Shown here: one piece after another, positions 32,509-52,409 of the stretch
Layout: the number at the start of each line of letters is the position of its first letter
How positions within the stretch are numbered: position 1 is the first letter of the stretch
Source of the DNA: Chionoecetes opilio
Taxonomy: Eukaryota; Arthropoda; Malacostraca; Decapoda; Majidae
Direction: 5' to 3'
Length of the DNA: 64,000 nt
NCBI GenBank assembly: GCA_016584305.1
Contig: JACEEZ010016330.1
Span: 25,001-89,000 of the forward strand
Notes under the pieces: model-generated
What the model saw: only the letters and a program-made list of their open reading frames with translations
Told to the model about the DNA's origin: nothing
Databases searched by the model: none
Made by a program: the position numbers and the translations under genes

Positions 32509-32889
32509 AATAGTCTATTCTTTTTATTATGGTCAAAATGCAGTAAGGAAGCCACGCCCCCTGCCTGCCCTTCTATTGTACGGGGCAGCTGATTGGTGCA
32601 TTCCTCGTATCATCACTATTCACTACCAATCACAATATTTTCACTACTTAACAGCGCGTGACCACTGGACACAGCAATCTTCACTACAGTGGGTGACAAA
32701 AACAAAAATTCCTCTGTAGTGAAGATTGCTCTGTCCAGTGGTCACGCCACTGATAAGTAGTGAGGATATTGTGATGGGTAGTGATGATACGAGGAATGCA
32801 CCAATCAGCTGCCCCGTAGAATAGAAGGGGAGGCAGGGGGCGTGGCTTCCTTACTGCATTTTTACCATAATAAAAAAAATTGACTGTAG
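32509..32889. mobile_element. palindromic element (family P2), copy 1
   Basis: Arms of about 170 bp (TAGTCTATTCTTTTTATTAT, GGGGCAGCTGATTGGTGCAT and their reverse complements) surround a short centre. There is no ORF. The second copy is at 39869-40237. Confidence 0.85.
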
Positions 32890-32914
32890 TTAATAGAAAT
32901 CGTGTTTTTCATAT

Positions 32915-32990
32915 TTAACCCCTTGAGATCCACAACGAAATTTCCATTATTATTTAGCTACCATTAGACGATTTTACCATTAGATGATTT
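32915..32990. mobile_element. piggyBac-type MITE, copy 5, truncated
   Basis: Only the left terminus (TTAACCCCTTGAGATCCA) and about 75 bp are present; the right half is missing. Confidence 0.7.
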
Positions 32991-33376
32991 CCCCTTCTTA
33001 AATACCTTCAAGTAATTATTCTAAGATACAAAATAAATCTATAAATAAATATAAATCCTGTTTTTTATAAGATATTTAATTAATACCACTCTTACAAAAC
33101 AAATGTCTCTGTTCATTACTGGCAATCGTGTTTTTCATATTTAATACTCCACTAAATATGTCTTACAAACATTAGATTAAAGTCAGTGGTGATGGTGATA
33201 CATATTCTAAGATACAAAACAAATATGTCTCTGTTAATTAATAGAAATAGAGTTATTCATAGATATTTAATAGCCCTCTTAAATATCTCAAAAGTATTAT
33301 AATGAATCCAGTGGTCATAGTAATAGCAATAACCACTAAACTATACCATTTAAGGCTGGTTTAATACACTTTAGAG

Positions 33377-33674
33377 CAGTATTTCCCAACCTTTGTTCTG
33401 TTGTTTCCTCTTCCCCCTGTTCAACCATCCGGATTTCCCCCCTTCATGTGGACAAGGAAAAAAGTAGCCAAAACACAACATTTACTTGCTTAATAACAAG
33501 TATATAGACACTATCCTCTATAGCTATATACACTTAAAGAAAAAAGAAGTCAATAGCTGAACTCTGAACTCTAAGAGATTTTTTTCTGTCGACTAAATGC
33601 TAGTAATTTAGATGTCCCTCAGGATAAATTTCCCCCTTAGAATGCTGAAATTTCCCCCAGGTTGGGAAATACTG
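33377..33674. mobile_element. short hAT-type non-autonomous element
   Basis: Inverted ends CAGTATTTCCCAACCT and AGGTTGGGAAATACTG are perfect. The flanks CTTTAGAG and CTATAGAG match at 7 of 8 bases, as an 8-bp hAT duplication would. There is no ORF. Confidence 0.88.
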
Positions 33675-33879
33675 CTATAGAGTATCATTAGGGTATAACT
33701 GTACTGTATAAACAATTTTCTGACTATACTGACAAGATAATATTAAACTTACATATATTTTGAAGTCTATAAACCAAAAGAAATAATTATATACATAAGT
33801 AAGGGAGCTCACCTACCCACTACTACCTACAACCACTACTACCTACCACCACTACTACTACTACTACCTACAACCACTA

Positions 33880-34361
33880 CAGGTTGAAGTTCCCAAACTC
33901 GGCATCCCAAGACTCGGCAACACCCAAAACTCGGCTATGGTTCCGGATTTTCCAAAACACGGCAGAACACCCAAAACCCGGCGCGTAGTTGCCGGGTCGG
34001 CCGCTGGGTGCCACCACACTAGGCCGCTTGGTTTCTCCCGCCGATTTGTTTGTTGTTATTGTTCAGTGGTGTTGTGACTGTAGAGTTGTGTACACTGTTA
34101 TTTTGTGTACTTCTACAGGTCTGTTATTGGTATTATGGCTCCCAAACGTCCAGGAACACCTACTGGTGGAAGTGAAAAGAAAAGGAAGAACAATGTGTTA
34201 ACTATTTCTGAGAAAATTGACCTTTTGAAGAAGTTGGATTTTTTTCATGTGATTTTCATGCTTTTTTTCCCCTTAATATATCTACGTTCTAAAAGTCGGA
34301 AAATTCCATTACTCGGCTCGGCGCTGGTCCCGAGGTTGCCGAGTTTGGGAACTTCAACCTG
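33880..34361 (+). mobile_element. internally deleted Tigger/pogo element with TA duplication
   Basis: Inverted ends CAGGTTGAAGTTCCCAAACT and AGTTTGGGAACTTCAACCTG are flanked by TA, inserted in a CCACTAC triplet repeat. The subterminal region carries multiple AACTCGGCA motifs. It keeps the transposase N-terminus, then is deleted. Confidence 0.95.
34135..34240 (+). pseudogene. Tigger transposase N-terminal fragment
   Basis: The frame opens MAPKRPGTPTGGSEKKRKNN, then VLTISEKIDLLKKLD, the CENP-B-type helix-turn-helix start common to pogo/Tigger transposases. The coding match then stops abruptly at the internal deletion. The DDE catalytic domain is absent. Confidence 0.88.
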
Positions 34362-34549
34362 TACTACCTACCACCACTACTACCCACCACCACTACTACC
34401 TACCACCACTACCCCTTCTATAACACATCATAAGACTTACTGGGATGGGTGAGGGGTGGGTGGAGGGTAGATAGGGCAGACACACACACTTTATATACAG
34501 CCTCTGCTTCTCTAGTTATAATCTTGTGTTCTTGTTTATAGCTGTGTAT

Positions 34550-42029
<7,480 letters not shown>

Positions 42030-42059
42030 CTGAGAAGTGACGGACAGACGATGTTTTCG

Positions 42060-42890
42060 TGGTGATTCGAGTGAATCTAGGGAAATGAAGTGTGGGATTT
42101 GGAATGAGGAAGAGTGTTTTGTTGTGATTCTGAATAGGGAAATGAAGGTGTTTTGTTGTGATTCTGAATAGGGAAATGAAGGTGTTTTTTGTTGTGATTC
42201 TGAATAGGGAATGAGGTTTTGGATCGAATAGGGAATGAGGTGTTTTGTTGTGATTCTGAATAGGGAAATGAAGGTGTTTTGTTGTGATTCTGAATAGGGA
42301 AATGAAGGTGTTTTGTTGTGATTCTGAATAGGGAAATGAAGGTGTTTTGTTGTGATTCTGAATAGGGAAATGAAGGTGTTTTGTTGTGATTCTGAATAGG
42401 GAAATGAAGGTGTTTTGTTGTGATTCTGAATAGGGAAATGAAGGTGTTTTGTTGTGATTCTGAATAGGGAAATGAAGGTGTTTTGTTGTGATTCTGAATA
42501 GGGAAATGAAGGTGTTTTGTTGTGATTCTGAATAGGGAAATGAAGGTGTTTTGTTGTGATTCTGAATAGGGAAATGAAGGTGTTTTGTTGTGATTCTGAA
42601 TAGGGAAATGAAGGTGTTTTGTTGTGATTCTGAATAGGGAAATGAAGATGTTTTGTTGTGATTCTGAATAGGGAAATGAAGGTGTTTTGTTGTGATTCTG
42701 AATAGGGAAATGAAGGTGTTTTGTTGTGATTCTGAATAGGGAAATGAAGGTGTTTTGTTGTGATTCTGAATGGGAAATGAAGGTGTTTTGTTGTGATTCT
42801 GAATAGGGAAATGAAGGTGTTTTGTTGTGATTCTGAATAGGGAAATGAAGGTGTTTTGTTGTGATTCTGAATAGGGAAATTAAGGAGATG
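42060..42890. repeat. 34-bp minisatellite with acceptor-like units, adjoining the STRAD exon
   Basis: About 22 near-identical copies. On the minus strand each unit reads TTCATTTCCCTATTCAG then AATCACAACAAAACACC, resembling the real exon edge CACTTCTCAG/AATCGCCACAAG. All three minus-strand frames are open, giving long artefactual ORFs of up to 397 codons. Translation as an N-terminal repeat extension of STRAD cannot be excluded. Confidence 0.9.
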
Positions 42891-42958
42891 TTTTGTGAAA
42901 AGAGGAGTGAAGGAAGGAGACATAGGAAGGTGTGAGGAGTGATTTGGGTCATAAAAAA

Positions 42959-43170
42959 TTAACCCCTTGAGACCCAAAACGTAATTTCCATTGTAATTTG
43001 GGTACCATTAGACAATTTTTAGTGACTATAAGCAATATGTAATAGATATGATCTGTTTAGTATCCTTGTCGACTAGTAAATTTGGTATATTCAGTTAGTT
43101 TTCGTAATTTTATGGCTAACAACAGACAATCTTTTATAGCAAAGGAAAGATCTGGGCGTGAAGGGGCTAA
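42959..43170. mobile_element. piggyBac-type MITE, copy 6
   Basis: Complete copy on the 5' side of the STRAD 34-bp array; the right TTAA has become CTAA. Confidence 0.83.
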
Positions 43171-43174
43171 GGAG

Positions 43175-43570
43175 AAATTTTATGATGATTTGATTTGGTT
43201 GAAATTTTGATTGTTTCATAGAAGATTAAGGAGAAATTGTATGGTGATTTGGCTTATAGAGAATAAAGGAGATATTTACATTAAGAAAGTACAGTGTAAT
43301 GTAACTTTTAAATATATAAGAAATGCATCATTCGCCTTTAAAATGAAGCATGTCAATACAGTCGTAAGGAGTTTTATTCAATGCATACATTAAACAGCTA
43401 AATAAGGTCAAGTCTATAATAAAAATGTATAAATAGTCGTGCATAAAGATAGGCTGTGGAATGATGGAATAACCAGCCTAAAAAAAAGGTAAATATAGGC
43501 CTCTTGGAAAGCTGCTGGGTATAATTTTTTTATATAAACATATAACCCCCTAAAAAATTGCTTGTTGTGG
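43175..43570. other. AT-rich stretch without recognised features
   Basis: About 400 bp beyond the MITE copy at 42959. A 60-codon plus-strand frame has no family resemblance. Confidence 0.45.
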
Positions 43571-43578
43571 CACTCAGT

Positions 43579-43579
<1 letters not shown>

Positions 43580-43667
<88 letters not shown>

Positions 43668-43832
43668 ACACACACACAGACGAAAGGCAAAGAGTAGGAT
43701 ATCAGCTACAAAAAATGTGTTTGCTATTTGCCCCCATCCACACACACACCCACACACACACACGAACACACACACACACATACACACACACATACACACA
43801 CACACACACACACACCCACACACACACACTAC
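43580..43832. repeat. two CA microsatellites
   Basis: (CA)n at 43581-43665 and a degenerate (CA)n at 43738-43830. Confidence 0.96.
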
Positions 43833-43974
43833 AGAGCACATGAGAAGCTCTAAATAAACACCCGGGAAGCAGCAAGCAGCAAAGTGCCAACGATACATTT
43901 CACACTACAAAAAATTGATACAATAAACTACATGAATAAAGAAAGGCCACTATGGAACACAAGACAGTGGGACA

Positions 43975-44110
43975 AGACTTGAGCAGCCAGCCAGCAGTGA
44001 CGACAACACCCTTGCTTCATAGTGCTGCAATAAACAACCCCATTGCCTCAGTGCTGCAATAAACTCCACCCTTGCTTCATAGTGCTGCAATAAACAACAA
44101 CAATAATGTC
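43975..44110. repeat. short tandem repeat (CTTGCTTCATAGTGCTGCAA)
   Basis: Three copies of a unit of about 45 bp ending GTGCTGCAATAAACAAC. Confidence 0.85.
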
Positions 44111-44232
44111 ATCACTAATATAATACAATAATAACAATAATTATAATCCATCGGTTCGAGTCCAACCTGGTACTGTTACACAATCTGTCTTCAAAGAAAT
44201 AATAATAATAGCAAGGAGAGGGCGGTGACAGC

Positions 44233-44495
44233 TACCATAGATAACACTATAGTCGCCAGTCACTCGCCACTGCACTAATGTCGCCAAACACAATATATTA
44301 CGAATTTTAGCATCACTACAGCCTTGTATGTGCCACTGAAGACATGTAGTGTGATGTACATACTAATAAAAACTACTGTGTATCATCTTCAGTGGCACAT
44401 AAAAGTCTGTAGTTATGCTAAAATTCGTAATATATTGTGCCTGGCGACATTAGTGCAGTGACGAGTGACTGGCGACTATAGTGTTGTCTACGGTA
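44233..44495. mobile_element. palindromic MITE P1, copy 3
   Basis: Complete palindrome with TA at both ends. Confidence 0.87.
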
Positions 44496-44504
44496 GCAAT
44501 GACG

Positions 44505-44720
44505 ACAACATTGCATCATCTAGCTATACTAAACAATAACAATAACAGCCAGGAGAGAGCAGTGGCAATACACGTACATAACAAAAATAAGCAACAATAA
44601 TAGCAAGGAGGAGGCAGTGACAACAAGCCATAATGACAACATTGCATCATCTAGCTATACTAAATAACAATTACAGCCAGGAGAGAGCAGTGGCAACAAC
44701 AACAAACAACAACAACAACA
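44505..44720. repeat. about 130-bp tandem duplication
   Basis: CATTGCATCATCTAGCTATA and CAGCCAGGAGAGAGCAGTGG each occur twice, at about 44510 and 44640. Confidence 0.85.
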
Positions 44721-45017
44721 TCAATAATAATAACAATGATTTTATTATCACCCGGAGGCATACAGACATAACAAAAAGCAACAATAACAAAGGAGTTAAC
44801 TGAAGTACTAAAGCAAAACAAACACTACATAATATAGGCAAATAAGCGACAACACTAGCAAGGGAGTGGTGGTGTAGGCAGGGTCTTACGAGGGGTTGGT
44901 AGACGGCATCCGTGTGACCGAGACGTACATCCACGCGTACATCCGGGGACACGGCAAGACGGCAAGGCGGGAACAGGCACACGGGCACTCCAAACACGAC
45001 ATGACACGCACACACAC

Positions 45018-45078
45018 ACACGGGAACTACCACGTGTAGGTCTCGCGGCCTCTTGTAGCTTCCTTATGTTCTTATGAC
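45018..45078 (+). mobile_element. CR1-like LINE tail-only copy
   Basis: GGAACTACCACGTGTAGGTC through GTAGCTTCCTTATGTTCTTA, about 60 bp, just left of a GGTA/GATA repeat. Confidence 0.8.
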
Positions 45079-45089
45079 GGACAGGCTGG

Positions 45090-45206
45090 GTAATGAGTAG
45101 GTAGGTGGGTAAATAGGTAGTAGGTAAGTATATGGTAGGTAGCTGGTAGGTAGGTAGGTAGGTAGGTAGGTAGGTAGGTAGGTAGGTAGGTAGGTAGGTA
45201 GGTAGG

Positions 45207-45282
<76 letters not shown>

Positions 45283-45330
45283 GAGATAGAGAGATAGATA
45301 GATAGATAGATAGATAGGTAGGTAGGTAGG
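45090..45330. repeat. GGTA and GATA tetranucleotide block
   Basis: (GGTA)n, then (GATA)n of about 120 bp, then (GGTA)n. Confidence 0.97.
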
Positions 45331-45548
45331 TGGGTAGGTACATGCAAGCACAAGAACACTGGGCTAGGTACACAATCACACCTCACACTACATGAACAAA
45401 ACCTCAAACTTCTACTAACATAACTTATAAAATAGCTAATTCACACTATACTAAATGCAGTAATACTTCTGTAAACACATGTATGGCCTCTCTCTTATAC
45501 ACAGGTGCTATACACAGGCACAATACACCACTATACTATACCCTACAG

Positions 45549-46102
45549 CAGGGGTCCCCAACCCGCGGCCCGCAGGCCACATGCGGCCCGCAGGCCACAT
45601 GCGGCCCGCGAGGCCATTCCGTGCGGCCCGCCAGATCATTTCTTTTTGGTCATTGGTGCGGCCCTCCATCATTCCAAATGTGTGTTGTTCTGACGAGCTG
45701 CGCTCAAAGTTCAACGGATCCTCCCCCCTCACCTTCTGGCAGTCTCAAGTTCGCACACGTCAATTGTCAGCCCTGGTACAGAACGCGATGAAAGTGTCGT
45801 CGATGTTTGGATCAACATACTTGTGCGAACAGCTGTTAGCAAGATGAAACTGACAAAATCAAAGACCGGTGCACAGCTCACAGATGACCACTTGGACGAC
45901 GTTCTCTTGCTGAGTGTTAGTTCCATTACCCCTGATTTTGATAAGCTTTGTGCTGAGAAATGTCACCAGGTGTCTCATTAATAAATTCTTTGATTTTTTT
46001 TTTCTGTATATGTGGTTTTACGAGTTTTTTATTGGTGCGGCCCTCGGGCCATCTCGGACTTGTCCATGCGGCCCGCGGTACTCTGCGGGTTGGGGACCCC
46101 GG
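45549..46102 (+). mobile_element. hAT transposon remnant with 8-bp target duplication
   Basis: Ends CAGGGGTCCCCAACCCGCGG and GCGGGTTGGGGACCCCGG are inverted. The 8-bp duplication CCCTACAG flanks both sides (45541-45548, 46103-46110). The subterminal regions repeat TGCGGCCCGC. The transposase C-terminus is retained. Confidence 0.94.
45780..45983 (+). pseudogene. hAT transposase C-terminal fragment with a 1-base frameshift
   Basis: Reads NAMKVSSMFGSTYLCEQL, then (after a 1-base shift) KMKLTKSKTGAQLTDDHLDD and SITPDFDKLCAEKCHQVSH, then TAA. This is the hAT C-terminal dimerisation region in the form shared with GTF2IRD2/SCAND3-type derivatives. The frame breaks at CTGTTAGCAAG, where one base is missing. 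Confidence 0.85.
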
Positions 46103-46187
46103 CCCTACAGCTACCTATAACTTAACTTACAAAACAAAATTAGCTCACAAAACATGGACTATCTTAGCAACTTGATGATACATAGAC

Positions 46188-46401
46188 TTAACCCCTTCAC
46201 GCCCAGATCTTTCCTTTGCCATAAAAAAATGTATGTTGTCGAGCCATAAAATGAAGAAAAGTCACTTAATATGCCAAAATAATTAGTCAACAAGGATACT
46301 AAACAGGTCATATCTCTAAAATACTTCTTATATTCACAATAAAATAGTCTAATGGCACCCAAATTACAATGGAAATTACGTTCTGGGCCTCAAGGGATTA
46401 A
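46188..46401. mobile_element. piggyBac-type MITE, copy 7 (reverse)
   Basis: Complete copy with TTAA at both ends, just left of the 21/22-bp satellite array. Confidence 0.84.
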
Positions 46402-46454
46402 GGGTGAATATTAATGAATGGAGATTAATTTAGTGGTGGTGGTGGTGGTGATGG

Positions 46455-48600
46455 TGGATTCAAATAACACCCTTTCACCCGACACACAACACCCTTCACC
46501 CGACACACAACACCCTTCACCCGACACACAACACCCTTCACCCGACACACAACACCCTTCACCCGACACACAACACCCTTCACCCGACACACAACACCCT
46601 TTCACCCGACACACAACACCTTTCACCCGACACACAACACCTTTCACCCGACACACAACACCCTTCACCCGACACACAACACCCTTTTACCCGACACACA
46701 ACACCTTCACCCGACACACAACACCCTTTCACCCGACACACAACACCTTTCACCCACACAACACACCTTTCACCCGACACACAACACCCTTTCACCCACA
46801 CACAACACCTTTCACCCGACACAACAACACCTTTCACCCGACACACAACACCCTTTCACCCGACACACAACACCTTTCACCCGACACACAACACCCTTTC
46901 ACCCACACACAACACCTTCACCACACACAACCCTTTCACCCGACACACAACACCCTTCACCCAACAACCTTTCACCCGACACACACCTTCACCCGACACA
47001 CAACACCCTTTCACCCGACACACAACACCTTTCCCGACACACACACCTTCACACCAACACAACAACCCTTCACCCGACACACAACACCCTTCACCCGACA
47101 CACAACACCCTTTCACCCGACACACAACACCTTTCACCCGACACACAACACCCTTCACCGACACCAAACCTTTCACCCGACAACACCTTTCACCCGACAC
47201 ACAACACCCTTCACCCGACACACAACACCTTCACCCGACACACAACACCTTTCACCCGACACAACACCTTCACCGACAAACACCCTTCACCCGACACACA
47301 ACACCCTTCACCCGACACACAACACCCTTTCACCCGACACACAACACCCTTCACCCGAACACAACACCTTCACCGACACACAAACCCTTTCACCCGACAC
47401 ACAACACCCTTCACCCGACACACAACACCTTTCACCCGACACACAACACCCTTCACCCGACACACAACACCCTTTCACCCGACACACAACACCCCTTTCA
47501 CCCGACACACAACACCCTTTCACCCGACACACAACACCCTTCACCCGACACACAACACCCTTTCACCCGACACACAAAACCCTTTCACCCGACACACACA
47601 CCCTTCACCCGACACACAACCCTTTCACCCGACACACAACACCCTTCACCCGAATCACACAACACCCTTTCACCCGACACACACACACCCCTTTCACCCG
47701 ACACACAACACCTTTCACCCGACACACAACACCCTTCACCCGACACACAACACCCTTTCACCCGACACACAAACACCCTTTCACCCGACACACAACACCC
47801 TTCACCCGACACACAACACCCTTTCACCCGACACACAACACCCTTTCACCCGACACACAACACCCTTCACCCGACACACAACACCTTCACCCGACCCAAC
47901 CTCACACACAACACCCTTCACCCGACACACAACACCCTTCACCCGACACACAACACCCTTCACCCGACACACAACACCCTTCACCCGCACACAACACCTT
48001 TCACCCGACACACAACACCCTTCACCCGACACACAACACCTTCACCCGACACACAACACCCTTCACCCGACACACAACACCCTTCACCCGACACACAACA
48101 CCCTTCACCCGACACACAACACCCTTTCACCCGACACACAACACCTTCACCCGACACACAACACCCTTCACCCGACACACAACACCCTTTCACCACACAC
48201 AACACCCTTTCACCCGACACACAACACCCTTTCACCCGACACACACACCCTTTCACCCAACACAAAACCCTTCACCCGACACAACACCTTTCACCCGACA
48301 CACAACACCCTTTCACCCGACACACAACACCTTCACCTCGACACACAACACCTTTCACCCGACACACAACACCTTCACCCGCACACAACACCTTTCACCC
48401 GACACACAACACCCTTTCACCCGACACACAACACCCCTTCACCCGACACCAACACCTTCACCCGACACACACACCCTTTCACCCGACACACAACACCCTT
48501 TCACCCGACACACAACACCTTTCACCCGACACAAACACTTCACCCGACACACAACACCTTTCACCCGACACACACACCCTTTCACCCGTACACACAACTA
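46455..48600. repeat. 2.1-kb 21/22-bp satellite-like array
   Basis: About 100 copies of CAACACCCTTCACCCGACACA, alternating between 21 and 22 bp (extra T), with decayed units at the right edge. The 790-codon plus-strand frame and the minus-strand CCVSGEG frames follow from the repeat and are not genes. Confidence 0.97.
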
Positions 48601-49420
48601 CACTTCAACGCGACACATCAACTCCTTTCACTCCGAACACACACACACCTTTCACCGACACACAACACTCCTTTCACCCGGGTACCATAACCACTCTTCT
48701 TACCCGAACTCAACACCCTTACCTGTCACTAAATCCTTTCACAAAACAATACTTTCAACCCTTGACACACAACACGACTTTCATCCTTGAACATTCGTAA
48801 CACTTTACCCTGAAACATCTAACACTATAACAAAAGGGACTATGACTCTCCTTCTGTATCCTTCGTCCACATCAATCCCTCATATTTGCGTCGAGATACC
48901 TTCACCATGATACCCATGTACTAACTTACCATTCATTGCGGTACACAGACATGCTACTTATACACTATAACATTCTTATACTGTGACCGTTTCACCTTGT
49001 CCACAACATGGTGACGAATTTCAGAACGTTAGATGGTTTCTCTCCGCTAATTATAGCATCGGTGACAGCGGTTACACCCTCTAAATACTTCAATAATTTA
49101 TACGCAGCTGAGTGGTAAACTACCACTGTCCCTATCTCCTCAAGAGTACTCACCATCGATTTGGCTGAGCTCAGTGCCAAACCCCTTCCTTATCTAATTG
49201 ACCAATACAACAAATGCACCCTAAACTGTTCACACTATTCTCCTTCCTTATCCACTCTACCACATTGCTCCAATGTACATACTCCTCTACATATATCTAC
49301 TACCCTAAACACATATATATACCTAACACTAAAATATACCACCGCTTATTTCTACGCATAGCACCTGCTGAGTGATCCTACACTCCAATCTAATTTACAA
49401 CTAATACCCCTTAAAATCCT
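48600..49420. other. region without recognised gene
   Basis: The left part is decayed array sequence. From about 48830 it is unique AC/T-rich sequence with no splice-bounded frame of known family. Confidence 0.5.
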
Positions 49421-49429
49421 ATCACCTAC

Positions 49430-49905
49430 CCCTTATCCACTCTTCCTGTGGCCTCGAGAGGTCACATATGTCCGTGTTAGAGGGAGTGGAGTATCTCGTA
49501 CCCCTGAGACACAGGAGGGCAGACCGGAGCAGGGAGAAGGAGAGGCGACACCTCATCCAGGCGGCGACGGAGCTCCTTGGCTGGTGCTTCTTTACTGACA
49601 TCAAGTCAGCTAGTCTTGAGTAGAAGCTCCTAGCCTTGGGGGCCATGCCTCCAGATGTGGTGAAGACCAGGGGCGTGAAGGTACCATGGTCGACTTGCAG
49701 GATCCTATCGCCATAGGCCCTTATCTTCTCCAGCTCGTTCCTGTGGTGGACAGCCTCGAGGGAGTGCTCACGATGGGAGGCGGCCATTGGGTCGAAGATC
49801 CGGATGTCCAAAAAGGTCCGCTGCCCTCTGGTCCAGAATCCCCGAGCACAGATGTCCACGCGAGCCTCAAGGGCAGTATTGGCTGTCCTGTACCGCAGGA
49901 GTTCC
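49430..49905 (-). pseudogene. mobile-element ORF fragment, ARGFW...DIRIFDP domain
   Basis: The minus strand reads RYRTANTALEARVDICARGF, WTRGQRTFLDIRIFDPMAAS, FTPLVFTTSGGMAPKA, then SVAAWMRCRLSFSLLRSALL. From memory, this domain is common as the C-terminal part of retroelement ORFs in marine invertebrates and looks like a PD-(D/E)XK-type nuclease fold; neither point can be checked here. The frame is open for about 155 codons but is cut by a TAC repeat on its 5' side. Confidence 0.6.
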
Positions 49906-49909
49906 CCAT

Positions 49910-49983
49910 ACTACTACTACTACTATTATTATTACTACTACTACTACTACTACTATTACTACTACTACTACTACTACTACTAT

Positions 49984-50021
<38 letters not shown>

Positions 50022-50040
50022 TTATTACTACTGCTACTAT
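49910..50040. repeat. TAC triplet repeat
   Basis: (TAC)n with TAT interruptions. Confidence 0.97.
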
Positions 50041-50099
50041 CACCCAATATATACGTACTGTTACAGCCTCTGATAAACACTTAAACTTATTGATATGTT

Positions 50100-50612
<513 letters not shown>

Positions 50613-50694
50613 AATTATAGAAGAACAAACATTTCATTGGCACAAATTTGTCAGCTCACAAAACAAACAGCAGTAAACTACGGGCGAGGGCTAA

Positions 50695-51817
50695 TCATCT
50701 CGACCCTCCAGAATGTGCCGGCCCAAACACCTCAGCCCTCAAGGAAATACATCATAGCCTGCAGGCGCTATAGGCTTACACGTATATATAAAAAATAAAA
50801 AATAAAAAAACAACAACAACAACATTATAACAGCCTGACAGTATGCAACAGCCACGCCACACCATCACACAGCACGGCCTACACTCACACACGCCAACAA
50901 ACCAATTACAACCCATAACTACCCTCCCTGAAGGCCCCCTCTCAGTCTCCTGCCGGCCGTGACGTCATCACTATATTTACGTCACCTTAAACCATTTCAG
51001 AAAACACTTTTTTATTACTCACTCAATCTTCGATCTGATTACCTTTTTAGAATCGGCATTTCATAGCATTAATTTTAACATACGTTTCCCAATTTTAATG
51101 CTTTATTAAGAAACTCGATAAAAATTAGAGGAAATATACGCGATGTGGCAACCTCTTCCTACGCTGCCTATTTTGATAAGTCTCCCGCCCATGTCAGGTT
51201 TATGAGGCTTTTCGTGTTTGTCTGGTTCATGTCTAATGTTTCTATGCAGATAAAGTACTTAGTGAAGCGTGGTAATAGGCCATTTGTAGGAAGGCGGGTT
51301 TTCAAGTTTTGGCATGTCAACACTATTTTCCCGTAATTTTTTTTTTTTTTTTTTTAAACTTGGGTATAAGGCAATATCTCTGTTAGATTATTGAACCCAT
51401 ATGTTTGTAGTATTGTAGTAGTATCCGCCCTACTGGATCCGCCCCCACAAAGGGCTAAGGCCGGCCTTCTACGGCTTTTAATAACGAGTTTTAATATCGT
51501 TTTTCTTAATAGAACATTAATAATCGGGAAACGTATGTCATACTTCACGCTATGAAATGCAGATTCTAAAAAGGTAATCAGATCCAAGATTGAGTGAGTA
51601 ATAAAAAAGTGTTTTCTGAAATGGTTTAAGGTGACGTAAATATAGTGATGACGTCACGACCGGCGGGAGGCTGAGCGGGGGCCTTCAGGGAGGGTAGTTA
51701 TGGGGTGTAATTGGCTTGGTGGCGTGTGTGAGTGTATGCAGGGCAGTGTGATGGTGTGGCGTGGCTGTTGCAGAGTGGCAGGCTGTTATAGGTTAGGCAA
51801 TTTTATTTTTTTATTAT

Positions 51818-51876
<59 letters not shown>

Positions 51877-51968
51877 GTAGAAGCCTATAGCGCCTGTAGG
51901 CTATTCTGTATTTCCTTGAGGGCTGAGGTGGTTGGCCCGGCACATTCTGGAGGGTCGTTTTAGTGACC
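50695..51968. repeat. large inverted repeat, about 430-470-bp arms
   Basis: The left arm (50695 to about 51125) is the reverse complement of the right arm (about 51490-51968). Shared landmarks include CCAGAATGTGCCGG, GCTATAGGCTT, CCATAACTACCCTCCCTGAA and TGACGTCA. The spacer is about 365 bp. A poly-T run of about 50 bp sits in the right arm. No coding frame was recognised. Both arms carry a consensus CRE (GTGACGTCAT). Confidence 0.88.
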
Positions 51969-52147
51969 TGACCTCATCTTTAGTCTCCCAAATGTGGCGA
52001 GTTCCTATTTTTGACGAGTTCCAGCCCCCCAGTTAGGTCAGGTTATCCATGTATTGTTTTAAACTGCTAAATAATCAACATTTAATGCTGTAAATCTGGT
52101 ATTTTCGTCTCTGCCACCCAAAAACCCCGCATTCCCGCCAGTGTATG

Positions 52148-52408
52148 TACCGTAAATAACACTATATAGTCGCTAGTCACTCGCCACTGCACTAATGTCG
52201 CCAGGTACAATATATTACGAATTCTAGCATCACTACAGACTTGTATGTGCACTGAAGACATGTAGTGTGATGTACATAATATAAACTACTGGTTATCATC
52301 TTCAGTGGCACATACAAGGCTGTAGTGATGCTAAAATTCGTAATATATTGTGCCTGGCGACATTAGTGCAGTGGCAAGTAACTGGCGACTATAGTGTTAT
52401 CTACGGTA
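52148..52408. mobile_element. palindromic MITE P1, copy 4
   Basis: Complete palindrome with TA at both ends. Confidence 0.87.
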
Positions 52409-52409
52409 G

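Noticed and set aside
42077..42952. 291- and 397-codon minus-strand ORFs with SESQQNTF repeats
   Set aside because: They follow from the stop-free 34-bp array. Only the part from 42029 downward is supported as STRAD; the array is reported as a repeat, with translation left open.
46455..48600. CRISPR-like array
   Set aside because: Units are contiguous without unique spacers, and the DNA is clearly eukaryotic.
46418..48790. 790-codon plus-strand ORF rich in HPTHNT/SPDTQHP
   Set aside because: It is read-through of a 21/22-bp repeat with no stops in any frame. It has no splice, start or domain evidence.
51145..51336. 63-codon ORF in the centre of the large inverted repeat
   Set aside because: No family resemblance and no splice or promoter support; a chance frame.
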